64,000 nucleotides of DNA, taken from the NCBI RefSeq assembly GCF_046591575.1, contig NZ_JBIQWA010000003.1:62001-126000 (forward strand). Direction: 5' to 3'. Numbering within the stretch: position 1 is the first letter of the stretch; every line of letters starts with the position of its first letter. Below are positions 35,651 through 45,298 of the stretch, piece by piece. Under the pieces are notes generated by a model. It was given only the letters and a program-made list of their open reading frames with translations, was not told the DNA's origin and did not search any database. This stretch comes from Marivita sp046591575. Lineage in GTDB: Bacteria > Pseudomonadota > Alphaproteobacteria > Rhodobacterales > Rhodobacteraceae. A program made the position numbers and the translations under genes.

Positions 35651-37975
35651 ATGACCTATTCCGAACGATCCACTGCGGTGCCTTTCCGACTGGGATCTGC
35701 AAAAAGCCTTTTGGCAATCTTTGCAATCCTATGTGCCGCGTTGGGTTTTGTAGCACCCCATGCCACGCTGCAAGCCGGATTTTGGGCAGCCGGATTGGCG
35801 TTTTCATGTGCGTTTTTGGGCAATGTGTCTGTCAGTTGGTGGCGAAAACGTCAGAAAAAACGCACGTTTCGACAGCTTTCGATGCTGGTGGAACACGATG
35901 TCGCGGCCTGTGTGATGGCCGATCTGGACGGGCGTGTCCTGCGCGCCAATCGCACGGCATCCAAGCGGTTCAAAGCGTCCAGCGGGCAAATGCTGCGCAC
36001 CCTGATCGGAGCGCATGTCGCGGATGCCACGGGGCTGGTTCATCGGGTTCAAACCGCAGCCCTTGCAGAGGGAATCGCGTCGGAAAATGTGGTTCTGCCA
36101 GACAAACACATGCGGCTTTGCGCGCATCTTGCCGGGCCAGACATGCTTTTGTGGCGGCTTGAACTATTTGAGGACCGTGGCGCAAACAGCAAGGGCGCGG
36201 TGACATATCCGACATTAACGATCGGTCGGGCCGGCACGGTTTTATGGATGAATGACGCCGCGCGCGCGCTGGCGGGGGGGCGTGTGCGTTGCATTGACGA
36301 CATTCTCCCTGACGCGCCACTGTCAACCGGCAGCACCCATCGCGTCGGTACAAAAGACCATGCCGCCGATTTCATCGTGAATATTCATGACGCCGGGTTG
36401 GGCCGTGAAGAGGTTGTCTTGGTCCCGACACAAGTGGCTCCTGAACCCAAAGCCAAAGATGCCGGGTTTGAGGATTTGCCGGTTCCACTTTTGAAGCTCT
36501 TGCCCACGGGGCAGATCAAACGTGCAAACCGCGCTGCCAGACGGCTGTTGAGCATTGATGCGTCCGACAGCCAAAGCCTGACCGACGTGATGGAGGGGCT
36601 GGGACGGTCGATCCCCGATTGGTTGAACGACGCCGCCACAGGCAAAGGTCTGCGCCGGTCGGAATTCCTGCGTCTGACGCGATCAGATCGCGAGGTGTTT
36701 GTTCAGGTCACGCTGACGCGGATCGTCGAGCAGGACCAAAGCATGCTGATTGCAGTATTGAACGATGCGACCGAGCTTAAAAGCCTGGAGGCGCAGTTCG
36801 TTCAAGGCCAGAAAATGCAGGCAATCGGTCAACTGGCCGGGGGTGTGGCGCATGATTTCAATAATCTTTTGACAGCAATATCAGGGCATTGCGATCTTTT
36901 ATTGCTGCGTCACGATCAGGGCGATCCGGAATATGGCGATCTTATCCAGATCCACCAGAATGCCAATCGCGCCGCCGGTCTGGTTGGTCAGCTTCTCGCG
37001 TTTTCGCGCAAACAAACCTTGCAATCCGAACAGCTGGATTTGCGCGATATCCTGTCTGACCTCACGCATCTGCTGAACCGCCTTGTCGGGGAACGGGTCG
37101 CATTGGAATTGAGCCAAAACCCGGTTTTGCCGCCCATTCGGGCAGATAAACGGCAATTGGAACAAGTGATTATGAACCTGGTGGTCAACGCGCGCGACGC
37201 GATGCCAGATGGTGGCACGATTCTGATTGAAACCGATGAGCAGGTTCTGGAAGACACGCTGCAAAACGGCCGCGCCAAAGTGCCTGCCGGTGCCTATGTC
37301 ATTGTGCGTGTCACGGACAAAGGTATGGGGATTCCGCAGGACAAGTTGGAAAAAGTGTTCGAGCCATTTTACACCACAAAACGCACCGGCGAAGGCACGG
37401 GGCTTGGTTTGTCGACCGTGTATGGCATCGTCAAACAAACCGGTGGGTTTATTTTTGTCGACAGCCTGCCGGGAAAAGGCAGCACCTTTACACTGATGTT
37501 CCCGGCTTGCGAAGATGCCCCCCCGGTCGAACCCGAAGTGCCGGAAAAAGTGGTTGAGGTCCCGATGAGCTTTGACGGCGGTGTCGTCTTGCTTGTCGAA
37601 GATGAGGCCCCGGTCCGGGCCTTTGCATCGCGCGCATTGGAACATCGGGGTTTCAAGGTCATCGAAGCCGATTGCGCCGAACGTGCTTTGGATCTGTTAA
37701 AGGATGAAACCCTGAAAGTAGATGTCTTTGTGACCGATGTCGTCATGCCGGGTCTGGATGGTCCAAGTTGGGTGAGAAAAGCGCGGGCGGACAGGCCGGA
37801 GGTTCCGGTGGTTTTCATGTCCGGCTATGCAGAAGATGTGTTCAAATCGCAGGGATCGCGGCTTGATTCCTCTGCTTTCATCGCCAAGCCATTTTCGTTG
37901 ACAGAGTTGACGGCTGTTGTGAACCAGCAGGTGATGTCCGGCGCGCAGAACCTGTCGATGAAACCAGCGGAATGA
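35651..37975 (+). CDS. cckA: Hybrid histidine kinase CckA
   Basis: 774 residues. Two N-terminal membrane helices (about 15-35 and 40-58) are followed by PAS-like sensor regions (about 75-380), a HisKA helix with His401 in GGVAHDFNNLLTAISGH, a HATPase domain (NLVVNARDAMPDGG, DKGMGIP, GTGLGLSTVYGIV) and a receiver domain with Asp696 in FVTDVVMPG. It autophosphorylates, moves the phosphate to its receiver and then to ChpT. The ChpT gene is at 5788-6429. A CtrA box precedes it, and the cckA / recA / alaS order is typical of the group. Confidence 0.95.
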   Translation: MTYSERSTAVPFRLGSAKSLLAIFAILCAALGFVAPHATLQAGFWAAGLAFSCAFLGNVSVSWWRKRQKKRTFRQLSMLVEHDVAACVMADLDGRVLRANRTASKRFKASSGQMLRTLIGAHVADATGLVHRVQTAALAEGIASENVVLPDKHMRLCAHLAGPDMLLWRLELFEDRGANSKGAVTYPTLTIGRAGTVLWMNDAARALAGGRVRCIDDILPDAPLSTGSTHRVGTKDHAADFIVNIHDAGLGREEVVLVPTQVAPEPKAKDAGFEDLPVPLLKLLPTGQIKRANRAARRLLSIDASDSQSLTDVMEGLGRSIPDWLNDAATGKGLRRSEFLRLTRSDREVFVQVTLTRIVEQDQSMLIAVLNDATELKSLEAQFVQGQKMQAIGQLAGGVAHDFNNLLTAISGHCDLLLLRHDQGDPEYGDLIQIHQNANRAAGLVGQLLAFSRKQTLQSEQLDLRDILSDLTHLLNRLVGERVALELSQNPVLPPIRADKRQLEQVIMNLVVNARDAMPDGGTILIETDEQVLEDTLQNGRAKVPAGAYVIVRVTDKGMGIPQDKLEKVFEPFYTTKRTGEGTGLGLSTVYGIVKQTGGFIFVDSLPGKGSTFTLMFPACEDAPPVEPEVPEKVVEVPMSFDGGVVLLVEDEAPVRAFASRALEHRGFKVIEADCAERALDLLKDETLKVDVFVTDVVMPGLDGPSWVRKARADRPEVPVVFMSGYAEDVFKSQGSRLDSSAFIAKPFSLTELTAVVNQQVMSGAQNLSMKPAE

Positions 37976-37982
37976 CGCCGTA

Positions 37983-38591
37983 CTATCTGGTGCCCCCAAT
38001 GGGAATCGATTCCCATAACGCAAAATCGGCGTGGCGTGCTGTGCGCACCAGCGCCTGTGTGTCTGCGGATGCGGTTAGGGTTTGGGCCGGGGATACGTTA
38101 ACAGGGGCAATTTGGGGCAAATCTCCCAGGCGAGACGATAAAAACGCCTTTAGTCCCTCTTGATCTTCGTAGCGAAACAGATGGCGCACCGAAACGCCGT
38201 TTGGGCGCGCTTCGACAAATTTCGATTGATAGCCCACATTGGCGCAGGCGGGGGGGCGCGCTTCGCAACTGGCTCTTAAAAATGCATCAAACGACAGGCC
38301 TTTGGTCGAGACAGGCCGCCCATCCAACGCGGCGCGCTGGCGATACCGATACCAGCTGCCCAGCCAATCCATGGGGTCCCGAATAACCGCAACAAGATCG
38401 AGGTCATCGGCGCCCATCTTTTCGAACATTGGGCGAAAGAACCGGTTATACCGATAAAGCGGCGCGTGTTTTAGTTCCGGCGGATCGCTTACCACCAAAG
38501 ACGCGCGGGGCCCGAGCGCCTGTTGATAGGCCTGTGTGCCCGTCTTTGGCACCGACAACAGCACCAGCCGTTCTTTCCAAAACACCAACAT
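37983..38591 (-). CDS. Sulfotransferase-family-like protein
   Basis: 202 residues from ATG 38591 (MLVFWKERLVLLSVPKTGTQAYQQAL). The LSVPKTGTQ segment matches the 5'-phosphosulfate loop and LVAVIRDPMDWLGSWYRYR the 3'-phosphate motif of PAPS-dependent sulfotransferases. A Cys pair (SCEARPPAC) is present. The acceptor is unknown; some homologues modify envelope polysaccharides. It is inserted in reverse between cckA and recA and converges on cckA with 7 bp spacing. Confidence 0.7.
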   Translation of the reverse strand: MLVFWKERLVLLSVPKTGTQAYQQALGPRASLVVSDPPELKHAPLYRYNRFFRPMFEKMGADDLDLVAVIRDPMDWLGSWYRYRQRAALDGRPVSTKGLSFDAFLRASCEARPPACANVGYQSKFVEARPNGVSVRHLFRYEDQEGLKAFLSSRLGDLPQIAPVNVSPAQTLTASADTQALVRTARHADFALWESIPIGGTR

Positions 38592-38671
38592 TGACGCCTG
38601 CCTTGTCGTTAAATTGACGTTATAAACCACTCCTTAACCATCAGGCGCAACAGTGGGGATGAAAATAACGA

Positions 38672-38700
38672 TTGAAATGTTCTCTTTTTGGTCTCATATT
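38672..38700 (+). promoter_or_regulatory. recA promoter
   Basis: TTGAAA (38672-38677), a 17-bp spacer and CATATT (38695-38700) form a sigma-70-type promoter 72 bp ahead of the recA ATG. The predicted start site falls inside the LexA box that follows, as expected for a LexA-repressed promoter. Confidence 0.65.
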
Positions 38701-38706
38701 GTTTGA

Positions 38707-38721
38707 GAACAAGAGGCGAAC
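38707..38721 (+). promoter_or_regulatory. LexA (SOS) box at recA
   Basis: GAACAAGAGGCGAAC is a perfect GAAC-N7-GAAC direct repeat, the complement of the alphaproteobacterial LexA site GTTC-N7-GTTC. It begins 6 bp after the -10 element and so overlaps the predicted transcription start. Confidence 0.9.
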
Positions 38722-38772
38722 AAAAGCAGCAATTGCCGCCCGCGTATGGGTGTGGAATAAGGATCAAAAGCA

Positions 38773-39849
38773 ATGGCAACGGCAGATCTTCTCACTATGG
38801 ACAGCAAGCGCGACGCGAATAAGCAAAAGGCCCTCGATTCGGCCCTGGCCCAGATTGAACGGCAATTTGGCAAAGGCTCGATCATGAAGCTGGGCGGGGA
38901 TAACGCGCTTCGCGATATCGAGGCCACGTCAACAGGGTCTCTGGGGCTGGATATCGCGCTGGGAATCGGCGGTTTGCCAAAGGGCCGTATCATTGAAATC
39001 TACGGGCCGGAAAGCTCGGGCAAAACAACTCTGACGCTGCATTGCGTTGCGGAAGAGCAGAAAAAAGGCGGGGTGTGCGCCTTTGTCGATGCTGAACACG
39101 CCCTTGATCCGCAATACGCGCGAAAGTTGGGTGTTGATCTGGATGAGCTGCTGATTTCCCAACCCGACACGGGCGAACAGGCGCTTGAGATCACCGACAC
39201 ATTGGTTCGATCCGGCGCGGTGAGCCTTGTTGTTGTGGACTCGGTTGCGGCGCTTACACCCAAATCCGAACTTGAAGGCGATATGGGCGACAGCAGTGTT
39301 GGCGTTCACGCCCGTTTGATGAGCCAGGCCATGCGCAAATTGACCGGATCCATCGCCCGGTCCAATTGTATGGTGATATTTATCAACCAGATCAGGATGA
39401 AGATCGGCGTGATGTTCGGCTCGCCCGAAACGACCACAGGTGGCAATGCGCTGAAATTCTACAGCTCTGTCCGGCTGGATATTCGGCGTATTGGCGCGAT
39501 CAAGGATCGGGACGAGGTGGTGGGCAATGCGACCCGGGTCAAAGTTGTGAAAAATAAGGTTGCGCCCCCGTTCAAGCAGGTTGAATTCGACATCATGTAT
39601 GGCGAAGGCATTTCCAAGATGGGCGAGCTGATTGACCTTGGAGTAAAGGCCGGTGTCGTTGAAAAGTCGGGTGCCTGGTATTCCTACGGGGATGAACGGA
39701 TCGGGCAGGGCCGGGAAAACGCCAAGACCTTTTTGCGGGAAAACACCAAAACGGCGCTTGAGATTGAGGACAAAATCCGCGCCGCGCATGGCCTGGATTT
39801 TGAGATGGAGCGCGACGGCGAAGAGGATGACGACATCGTCGAATCCTGA
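38773..39849 (+). CDS. recA: Recombinase RecA
   Basis: 358 residues. Walker A GPESSGKTTLTLH, Walker B LVVVDSVAAL, loop L1 region AMRKLTGSIARSNCMVIFINQIRMKIGVMFG and loop L2 ETTTGGNALKFYSS are all standard. The tail is acidic (ERDGEEDDDIVES). It carries out strand exchange and LexA self-cleavage. A LexA box and promoter are visible upstream, and a stem-loop follows at 39914. Confidence 0.99.
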   Translation: MATADLLTMDSKRDANKQKALDSALAQIERQFGKGSIMKLGGDNALRDIEATSTGSLGLDIALGIGGLPKGRIIEIYGPESSGKTTLTLHCVAEEQKKGGVCAFVDAEHALDPQYARKLGVDLDELLISQPDTGEQALEITDTLVRSGAVSLVVVDSVAALTPKSELEGDMGDSSVGVHARLMSQAMRKLTGSIARSNCMVIFINQIRMKIGVMFGSPETTTGGNALKFYSSVRLDIRRIGAIKDRDEVVGNATRVKVVKNKVAPPFKQVEFDIMYGEGISKMGELIDLGVKAGVVEKSGAWYSYGDERIGQGRENAKTFLRENTKTALEIEDKIRAAHGLDFEMERDGEEDDDIVES

Positions 39850-39913
39850 ATACGGGGCCTGTGCAGCCCCTCGGATGACAACAAAAACGGCGCATTTTGC
39901 ATCACAAGACTAT

Positions 39914-39948
39914 CAGGGCGGCCGGATTGGCGGCCCTGTTTGCGTTTT
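39914..39948 (+). terminator. Probable recA terminator
   Basis: CAGGGC-g-GCC-ggatt-GGC-g-GCCCTG forms an imperfect stem of nine pairs with one internal mismatch, followed by TTTGCGTTTT. It lies 65 bp after recA and 81 bp before alaS. Confidence 0.55.
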
Positions 39949-40028
39949 GACGAAGTGTCGCCTGTGGACAGCCCCTCAACCAAGGGCTATTCCACATCGC
40001 ACCGCAACGCCGCTACATCAGGTCTTAC

Positions 40029-42704
40029 ATGCCCACGTTGAATGATATCCGCTCTACGTTTCTGACTTATTTCGAAAAACAGGGACACGAGGTTGTCGCA
40101 TCAAGCCCGCTTGTGCCGCGCAACGATCCGACCCTGCTTTTTGTAAATTCGGGTATGGTGCAATTCAAAAACCTGTTCACCGGGGTAGAACGCCGCGATT
40201 ACCAAAGGGCGACCACGTCCCAGAAATGCGTGCGGGCCGGGGGCAAGCATAACGATCTGGACAATGTGGGCTATACGGCACGGCACCATACGTTCTTTGA
40301 AATGTTGGGAAATTTCAGCTTTGGGGATTACTTCAAAGACGAGGCAATTGCCTTTGCCTGGGAGTTGATCACCCGGCATTTCGAAATTCCGGCAGAGCGT
40401 CTTTACGTCACCGTGTATCACACCGATGACGAAGCGTTTGACATCTGGAAAAAGGTTGGTGTTCCCGAAGACCGGATCATCCGCATCGCCACGTCTGACA
40501 ATTTCTGGCAAATGGGCCCAACCGGGCCGTGCGGTCCGTGTACTGAAATTTTCTACGATCACGGCGATCACATCTGGGGCGGTCCTCCGGGAAGCCCCGA
40601 GGAAGATGGCGACAGGTTTATCGAGATCTGGAACATCGTTTTCATGCAGAACGAGCAGTTCGAGGACGGCTCTATGAAAGCGCTGGATATGCAGTCGATC
40701 GACACCGGTATGGGACTGGAACGGATCGGTGCGCTGTTGCAGGGCAGCCATGACAATTACGATACTGACACGATGCGCGCGTTGATCGAGGCGTCGGCGG
40801 ATGCGACGTCGAGTGATCCGGACGGGTCGGGCAAGACCCACCACCGGGTGATCGCCGACCATTTGCGGTCCACTTCGTTCCTGATTGCCGATGGGGTGAT
40901 GCCATCGAATGACGGGCGGGGCTATGTCTTGCGGCGGATTATGCGGCGGGCCATGCGTCATGCGCATTTGCTGGGGTCACAAGACCCGGTGATGCACCGG
41001 CTGGTGCCCGCTTTGGTGCGTCAGATGGGGGCGGCGTATCCGGAATTGGGGCGGGCGCAGGCGCTGATTGAAGAGACGTTGCGCGCCGAGGAGACGCGGT
41101 TCAAACAGACGTTGGATCGGGGTTTGAAACTGTTGGACGATGAGATGTCCAGCCTGCCAGAGGATGCCCCTTTGCCGGGCGCGGCGGCGTTCAAACTGTA
41201 TGACACCTATGGATTTCCGCTGGATCTGACACAGGATGCCTTGCGCGAGAAAGGCCGCACGGTCGATATTGACGGGTTTGATGCGGCCATGGCCGAACAA
41301 AAGGCCAAGGCGCGCGCGGCCTGGTCCGGGTCTGGCGAAGCGGCTGATGCGGCGGTCTGGTTTGACTTGGCCGAGGAACATGGCGCGACGGATTTTCTTG
41401 GATATGACACCGAAGCGGCAGAGGGTCAGGTGCTGGCTCTTGTGCAGGATGGGGCCGCTGTGACCAAGCTGGAAGAAGGACAAACCGGCTGGGTTGTGCT
41501 GAACCAGACCCCGTTTTACGGCGAGGCCGGGGGTCAAGTTGGTGACACCGGTTGGTTGCGCCGTCTGGAAAACGAGGATGAACAGGCCGAGGTGACCGAC
41601 ACGCAGCGCATGGGCGGTGGCTCTGTTTTGGCGCATCAGGTGACACTCACGCGTGGCACGCTTTCAAAGGGTGACGCGTTGCAGCTTGAGGTCGATCATG
41701 CGCGACGCACGTCAATTCGCGCCAATCACTCGGCGACGCACCTGTTGCACGAAGCCTTGCGTCGGGCGCTGGGGGATCATGTTGCGCAGCGCGGGTCGCT
41801 GAATGCGCCGGATCGACTGCGCTTTGATTTCAGCCATGGCAAGGGTTTGACCGCCGAGGAATTGCAGCAGGTCGAAGCGGAAGTGAACGCCTATATCCGC
41901 CAGAACGCCGCGGTCGAGACGCGGATCATGACGCCGGATGACGCGCGCGCGCTTGGTGCGCAGGCGTTGTTTGGTGAAAAATACGGCGATGAAGTGCGGG
42001 TTGTGTCGATGGGCACGCAGACCGGGTCCGGTAAGGGCACGAACGGCAACACCTATTCGTTGGAACTGTGTGGCGGCACGCATGTGCGCCAAACCGGCGA
42101 TATCGGTGTGTTTGTCACGCTGGGTGACAGCGCGTCGAGTGCCGGTGTGCGCCGGATCGAGGCGCTGACCGGGGCCGAAGCGTTCGCCTATTTGTCCGAG
42201 CAAGACCAGCGGCTGGCGGAAACCGCGCTGGAATTGAAAGCGCAGGCGGCTGATGTTCCGTCCCGTGTGCGAGCTTTGTTGGACGAACGCAAGGCGCTGA
42301 GCAATGAAGTGGCCCAGTTGCGTCGCGAACTGGCGATGGCGGGTGGGGCCGGTCAGGGCTCTGGCTCCGAGGCACGCGAGGTGAATGGCGTCAAGTTTGT
42401 GGCACAGGTGCTGTCCGGGGTGTCGGGCAAAGACCTGCCGCCGTTGATTGATGAACATAAACAACGGCTTGGCTCTGGCGCTGTGCTTTTGATCGCGGAT
42501 ACGGGCGGCAAGGCGGCTGTGGCCGCCGGGGTGACATCCGATCTGACAGGAACCGTGTCTGCGGTTGATCTGGTCAAGGCGGCCGTGCCAGAATTGGGTG
42601 GCAAGGGCGGTGGTGGCCGTCCGGATATGGCGCAAGGTGGCGGCGCGTCGGCGGACAATGCCGATGCGGCGATCACAGCCGCTGAAGCCGTTTTGAAAGG
42701 ATAG
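40029..42704 (+). CDS. alaS: Alanine--tRNA ligase
   Basis: 891 residues. The class II catalytic domain starts with IRSTFLTYFEKQGHEVVASSPLVP and contains QKCVRAGGKHNDLDNVG and FFEMLGNFSFGDYFK. The editing domain has the metal motif HSATHLLHEAL (HxxxH) and the partner ELCGGTHVRQTGDIG. The C-terminal coiled coil and DHHA1-like domain end in a Gly-rich GGGRPDMAQGGG segment. Full length. It is followed 3 bp later by the DUF1330 gene. Confidence 0.98.
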   Translation: MPTLNDIRSTFLTYFEKQGHEVVASSPLVPRNDPTLLFVNSGMVQFKNLFTGVERRDYQRATTSQKCVRAGGKHNDLDNVGYTARHHTFFEMLGNFSFGDYFKDEAIAFAWELITRHFEIPAERLYVTVYHTDDEAFDIWKKVGVPEDRIIRIATSDNFWQMGPTGPCGPCTEIFYDHGDHIWGGPPGSPEEDGDRFIEIWNIVFMQNEQFEDGSMKALDMQSIDTGMGLERIGALLQGSHDNYDTDTMRALIEASADATSSDPDGSGKTHHRVIADHLRSTSFLIADGVMPSNDGRGYVLRRIMRRAMRHAHLLGSQDPVMHRLVPALVRQMGAAYPELGRAQALIEETLRAEETRFKQTLDRGLKLLDDEMSSLPEDAPLPGAAAFKLYDTYGFPLDLTQDALREKGRTVDIDGFDAAMAEQKAKARAAWSGSGEAADAAVWFDLAEEHGATDFLGYDTEAAEGQVLALVQDGAAVTKLEEGQTGWVVLNQTPFYGEAGGQVGDTGWLRRLENEDEQAEVTDTQRMGGGSVLAHQVTLTRGTLSKGDALQLEVDHARRTSIRANHSATHLLHEALRRALGDHVAQRGSLNAPDRLRFDFSHGKGLTAEELQQVEAEVNAYIRQNAAVETRIMTPDDARALGAQALFGEKYGDEVRVVSMGTQTGSGKGTNGNTYSLELCGGTHVRQTGDIGVFVTLGDSASSAGVRRIEALTGAEAFAYLSEQDQRLAETALELKAQAADVPSRVRALLDERKALSNEVAQLRRELAMAGGAGQGSGSEAREVNGVKFVAQVLSGVSGKDLPPLIDEHKQRLGSGAVLLIADTGGKAAVAAGVTSDLTGTVSAVDLVKAAVPELGGKGGGGRPDMAQGGGASADNADAAITAAEAVLKG

Positions 42705-42707
42705 ACG

Positions 42708-42995
42708 ATGCCTGCACTCTGGATTGCCCATGTGACGGTCACAGACCCGGATGCTTATGCGAAATATGCCGAATTGGCGGGGCCTGCCATTGCGAAACAT
42801 GGCGGGCACTTCATTGCCCGCGGCGGGCGGTATGTGCAGCTTGAGGGACAGGAACGCCCGCGCAATGTGGTGGCGAAGTTTCCATCGGTTGAAGCGGCGG
42901 AAGAGTGCTACAACAGTGCCGAATATCAGTTGGCACTCAACCACGCGCGGGACGCATCCAAACGCGAATTGTTGATTGTCGAAACGACCGAGTGA
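42708..42995 (+). CDS. DUF1330 family protein
   Basis: 95 residues. The sequence (LWIAHVTVTDPDAYAKYAELAGPAIAKHGG, then GGRYVQLEG) is a DUF1330 domain, a ferredoxin-like dimeric alpha-beta barrel of unknown function. It follows alaS by 3 bp, and its stop overlaps the GTG start of the MOSC gene (GTGA at 42992), so the three genes form one transcription unit. Confidence 0.9.
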   Translation: MPALWIAHVTVTDPDAYAKYAELAGPAIAKHGGHFIARGGRYVQLEGQERPRNVVAKFPSVEAAEECYNSAEYQLALNHARDASKRELLIVETTE

Positions 42996-43471
42996 TTGAG
43001 CTTCGCACGCTGTTGTCCCGCCATGCGCAGGACGGGCGGGTTGCGTGGATCGGAATTCGGCCCAAACGGCATGACAGCATGGTGCCGCAATCCGATGTTC
43101 ATGTTTTGCAGGACGGATTGAGCGGCGATCACGCGCGCCCGGGCAAACGGGCTGTCACACTTATTCAGGCCGAACATTTGCCGGTGATTGCTGCGTTGAT
43201 CGGGCGTCAGGATATCGCGCCGGACATCTTGCGGCGCAATATCCTTGTGTCCGGGTTGAACCTGTCCGCGTTGCGCGGCGCGATCCTGTCTGTGGGGACG
43301 GCGCGGCTTCGGATCACGACGGTTTGTGCGCCTTGTTCCCGAATGGAGACAGCGCTTGGGCATGGTGGCTATAACGCGATGCGCGGGCATGGCGGGTGGT
43401 GCGCCGAAGTGGTTGCGCCGGGCCACCTGTCATTGGGCGACCCGGTGCAGGTTGTCGAACATGCACAGTGA
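42992..43471 (+). CDS. MOSC-domain protein
   Basis: 159 residues from GTG 42992, overlapping the DUF1330 stop. The MOSC beta-barrel features seen are DVHVLQDGLSGDHARPGKRAVTLIQAEHLPVI, the NILVSGLNLSALRG turn and the conserved Cys region TVCAPCSRMETALGHGGYNAMRGHGG. MOSC domains bind sulfur or molybdenum cofactor and include molybdenum-cofactor sulfurases and N-hydroxylated-compound reductases; the specific activity is not predictable for this stand-alone form. Confidence 0.85.
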   Translation: MIELRTLLSRHAQDGRVAWIGIRPKRHDSMVPQSDVHVLQDGLSGDHARPGKRAVTLIQAEHLPVIAALIGRQDIAPDILRRNILVSGLNLSALRGAILSVGTARLRITTVCAPCSRMETALGHGGYNAMRGHGGWCAEVVAPGHLSLGDPVQVVEHAQ

Positions 43472-43477
43472 CCCGGC

Positions 43478-45298
43478 TTAGCTGGTTTTCGACATCCGCT
43501 TGCGTTCATGCGGATCAAGATAACGCTTGCGCAGGCGGATCGAATTGGGCGTGACCTCGACCAGTTCATCATCGTTGATATAGGCGATGGCCTCTTCCAG
43601 AGACAGGGTGATGGGGGTGGTCAGGCGAACAGCCTCGTCGGTGCCGGATGCACGCACATTGGTCAGTTTCTTGCCTTTCAGCGGGTTCACCTCAAGATCG
43701 TTTTCGCGGCTGTGTTCGCCGATGATCATGCCGGTATACACCGCCTCTTGCGCGCCGATCATCATCTTGCCGCGATCTTCGAGGTTCCAAAGCGCATAGG
43801 CGACCGAGGTGCCGTTTTCCATCGAGATCAGAACACCGGCACGGCGGCCCGGGATCGCACCTTTGTGCGGGGTCCAGCCGTGAAAGACGCGGTTCAGCAC
43901 CCCTGTGCCGCGCGTATCGGTCAGGAATTCACCATGATAGCCGATCAGGCCACGGGACGGGACATGCGCGATGATGCGCGTTTTGCCCGCGCCTGCAGGG
44001 CGCATTTCGACCAATTCACCTTTGCGCGCACCGGTGAGTTTTTCGATCACGGCCCCGGAATAGTCGTCATCCACATCAATTGTGGCTTCTTCGACGGGTT
44101 CCAGCATTTTGCCGTCTTCGCCCTCTTTCATGATCACCTGCGGGCGTGAGATCGAAAGTTCGAACCCTTCGCGGCGCATGTTTTCGATCAGGACGCCCAT
44201 TTGCAACTCGCCGCGTCCGGACACTTCGAAGGCTTCGCCGCCCGGAGTGTCGGCGATTTTGATCGCCACGTTGGATTCGGCCTCTTTCATCAGGCGGTCG
44301 CGGATCACGCGGGACTGAACCTTTTTGCCATCGCGGCCCGCAAGTGGGCTGTCATTGATGCCAAAGGTGACGGTGATGGTGGGCGGATCAATCGGTTGCG
44401 CCGCGATCGGCTCTTCCACGGCCAGTGCGCAGATCGTGTCGGCGACGGTGGCTTTTGACATACCCGCAATGCTGACGATGTCGCCGGCCATTGCCTCGTC
44501 GATGTCTTGCGGGCCAAGGCCGCGAAAGGCCTGAATCTTGGTCACGCGAAACTGTTCGATTTTCTGGCCCACACGGCTTAGCGCCTGAACAGTTGCACCC
44601 ACCTTGAGCCGACCGGATTCGACGCGGCCGGTCAGAATACGGCCAACAAACGGATCAGAGCCAAGGGTGGTGGCCAACATGCGGAAATCTTCGTCCTGAT
44701 GTTTGATCTGCTTTGGGGCAGGGACGTGATTGACGATCAGCTTGAACAGCGCGTCCAGATCCCTGCGCGGTCCGTCAAGATCGGCATCGGCCCAGCCAGA
44801 GCGGCCAGAGGCGTAGAGATGCGGGAAATCAAGCTGGTCTTCGTTCGCATCCAGCGTCGCGAACAGGTCGAAACATTCATCCAGCGCGCGGTCGGGTTCG
44901 GCGTCGGGTTTGTCGACCTTGTTCAGCACCACAATCGGGCGCAGGCCCAGCGCAAGCGCTTTGGAGGTGACAAATTTGGTCTGTGGCATCGGACCTTCGG
45001 CGGCATCCACCAACAAAACCACCCCGTCCACCATGCTGAGGATGCGTTCCACTTCGCCGCCGAAATCGGCGTGGCCGGGGGTGTCAACGATGTTGATCCG
45101 GGTGCCTTTCCATTCCACGCTTGTGGGCTTGGCAAAGATCGTGATCCCGCGTTCGCGTTCCAGTTCATTGCTGTCCATCGCGCGTTCAGCCACGGCTTGG
45201 TTGGCGCGAAAGGCACCGGATTGCTTTAGAAGCTCGTCCACCAGCGTTGTCTTGCCGTGGTCCACGTGTGCGATGATCGCAATATTGCGAAGGTCCAT
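43478..45298 (-). CDS. typA: Translational GTPase TypA/BipA
   Basis: 606 residues. G1 AHVDHGKTTLVDEL, G2 region RGITI, G3 DTPGHADFGGEVER and G4 NKVDKPDA lie in the first 140 residues. EF-G-like domains follow, then the BipA-specific C-terminal domain (SRGLIGYHGEFLTDTRGTGVLN). It binds the ribosome and supports 50S assembly and stress adaptation. The C-terminus is separated by 6 bp from the convergent MOSC gene. Confidence 0.97.
   Translation of the reverse strand: MDLRNIAIIAHVDHGKTTLVDELLKQSGAFRANQAVAERAMDSNELERERGITIFAKPTSVEWKGTRINIVDTPGHADFGGEVERILSMVDGVVLLVDAAEGPMPQTKFVTSKALALGLRPIVVLNKVDKPDAEPDRALDECFDLFATLDANEDQLDFPHLYASGRSGWADADLDGPRRDLDALFKLIVNHVPAPKQIKHQDEDFRMLATTLGSDPFVGRILTGRVESGRLKVGATVQALSRVGQKIEQFRVTKIQAFRGLGPQDIDEAMAGDIVSIAGMSKATVADTICALAVEEPIAAQPIDPPTITVTFGINDSPLAGRDGKKVQSRVIRDRLMKEAESNVAIKIADTPGGEAFEVSGRGELQMGVLIENMRREGFELSISRPQVIMKEGEDGKMLEPVEEATIDVDDDYSGAVIEKLTGARKGELVEMRPAGAGKTRIIAHVPSRGLIGYHGEFLTDTRGTGVLNRVFHGWTPHKGAIPGRRAGVLISMENGTSVAYALWNLEDRGKMMIGAQEAVYTGMIIGEHSRENDLEVNPLKGKKLTNVRASGTDEAVRLTTPITLSLEEAIAYINDDELVEVTPNSIRLRKRYLDPHERKRMSKTS

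Noticed and set aside
38608..38622. Second CtrA box near the sulfotransferase-like gene
   Set aside because: One half-site is imperfect (ATAA-N7-TTAAC), so it is not annotated as a site.
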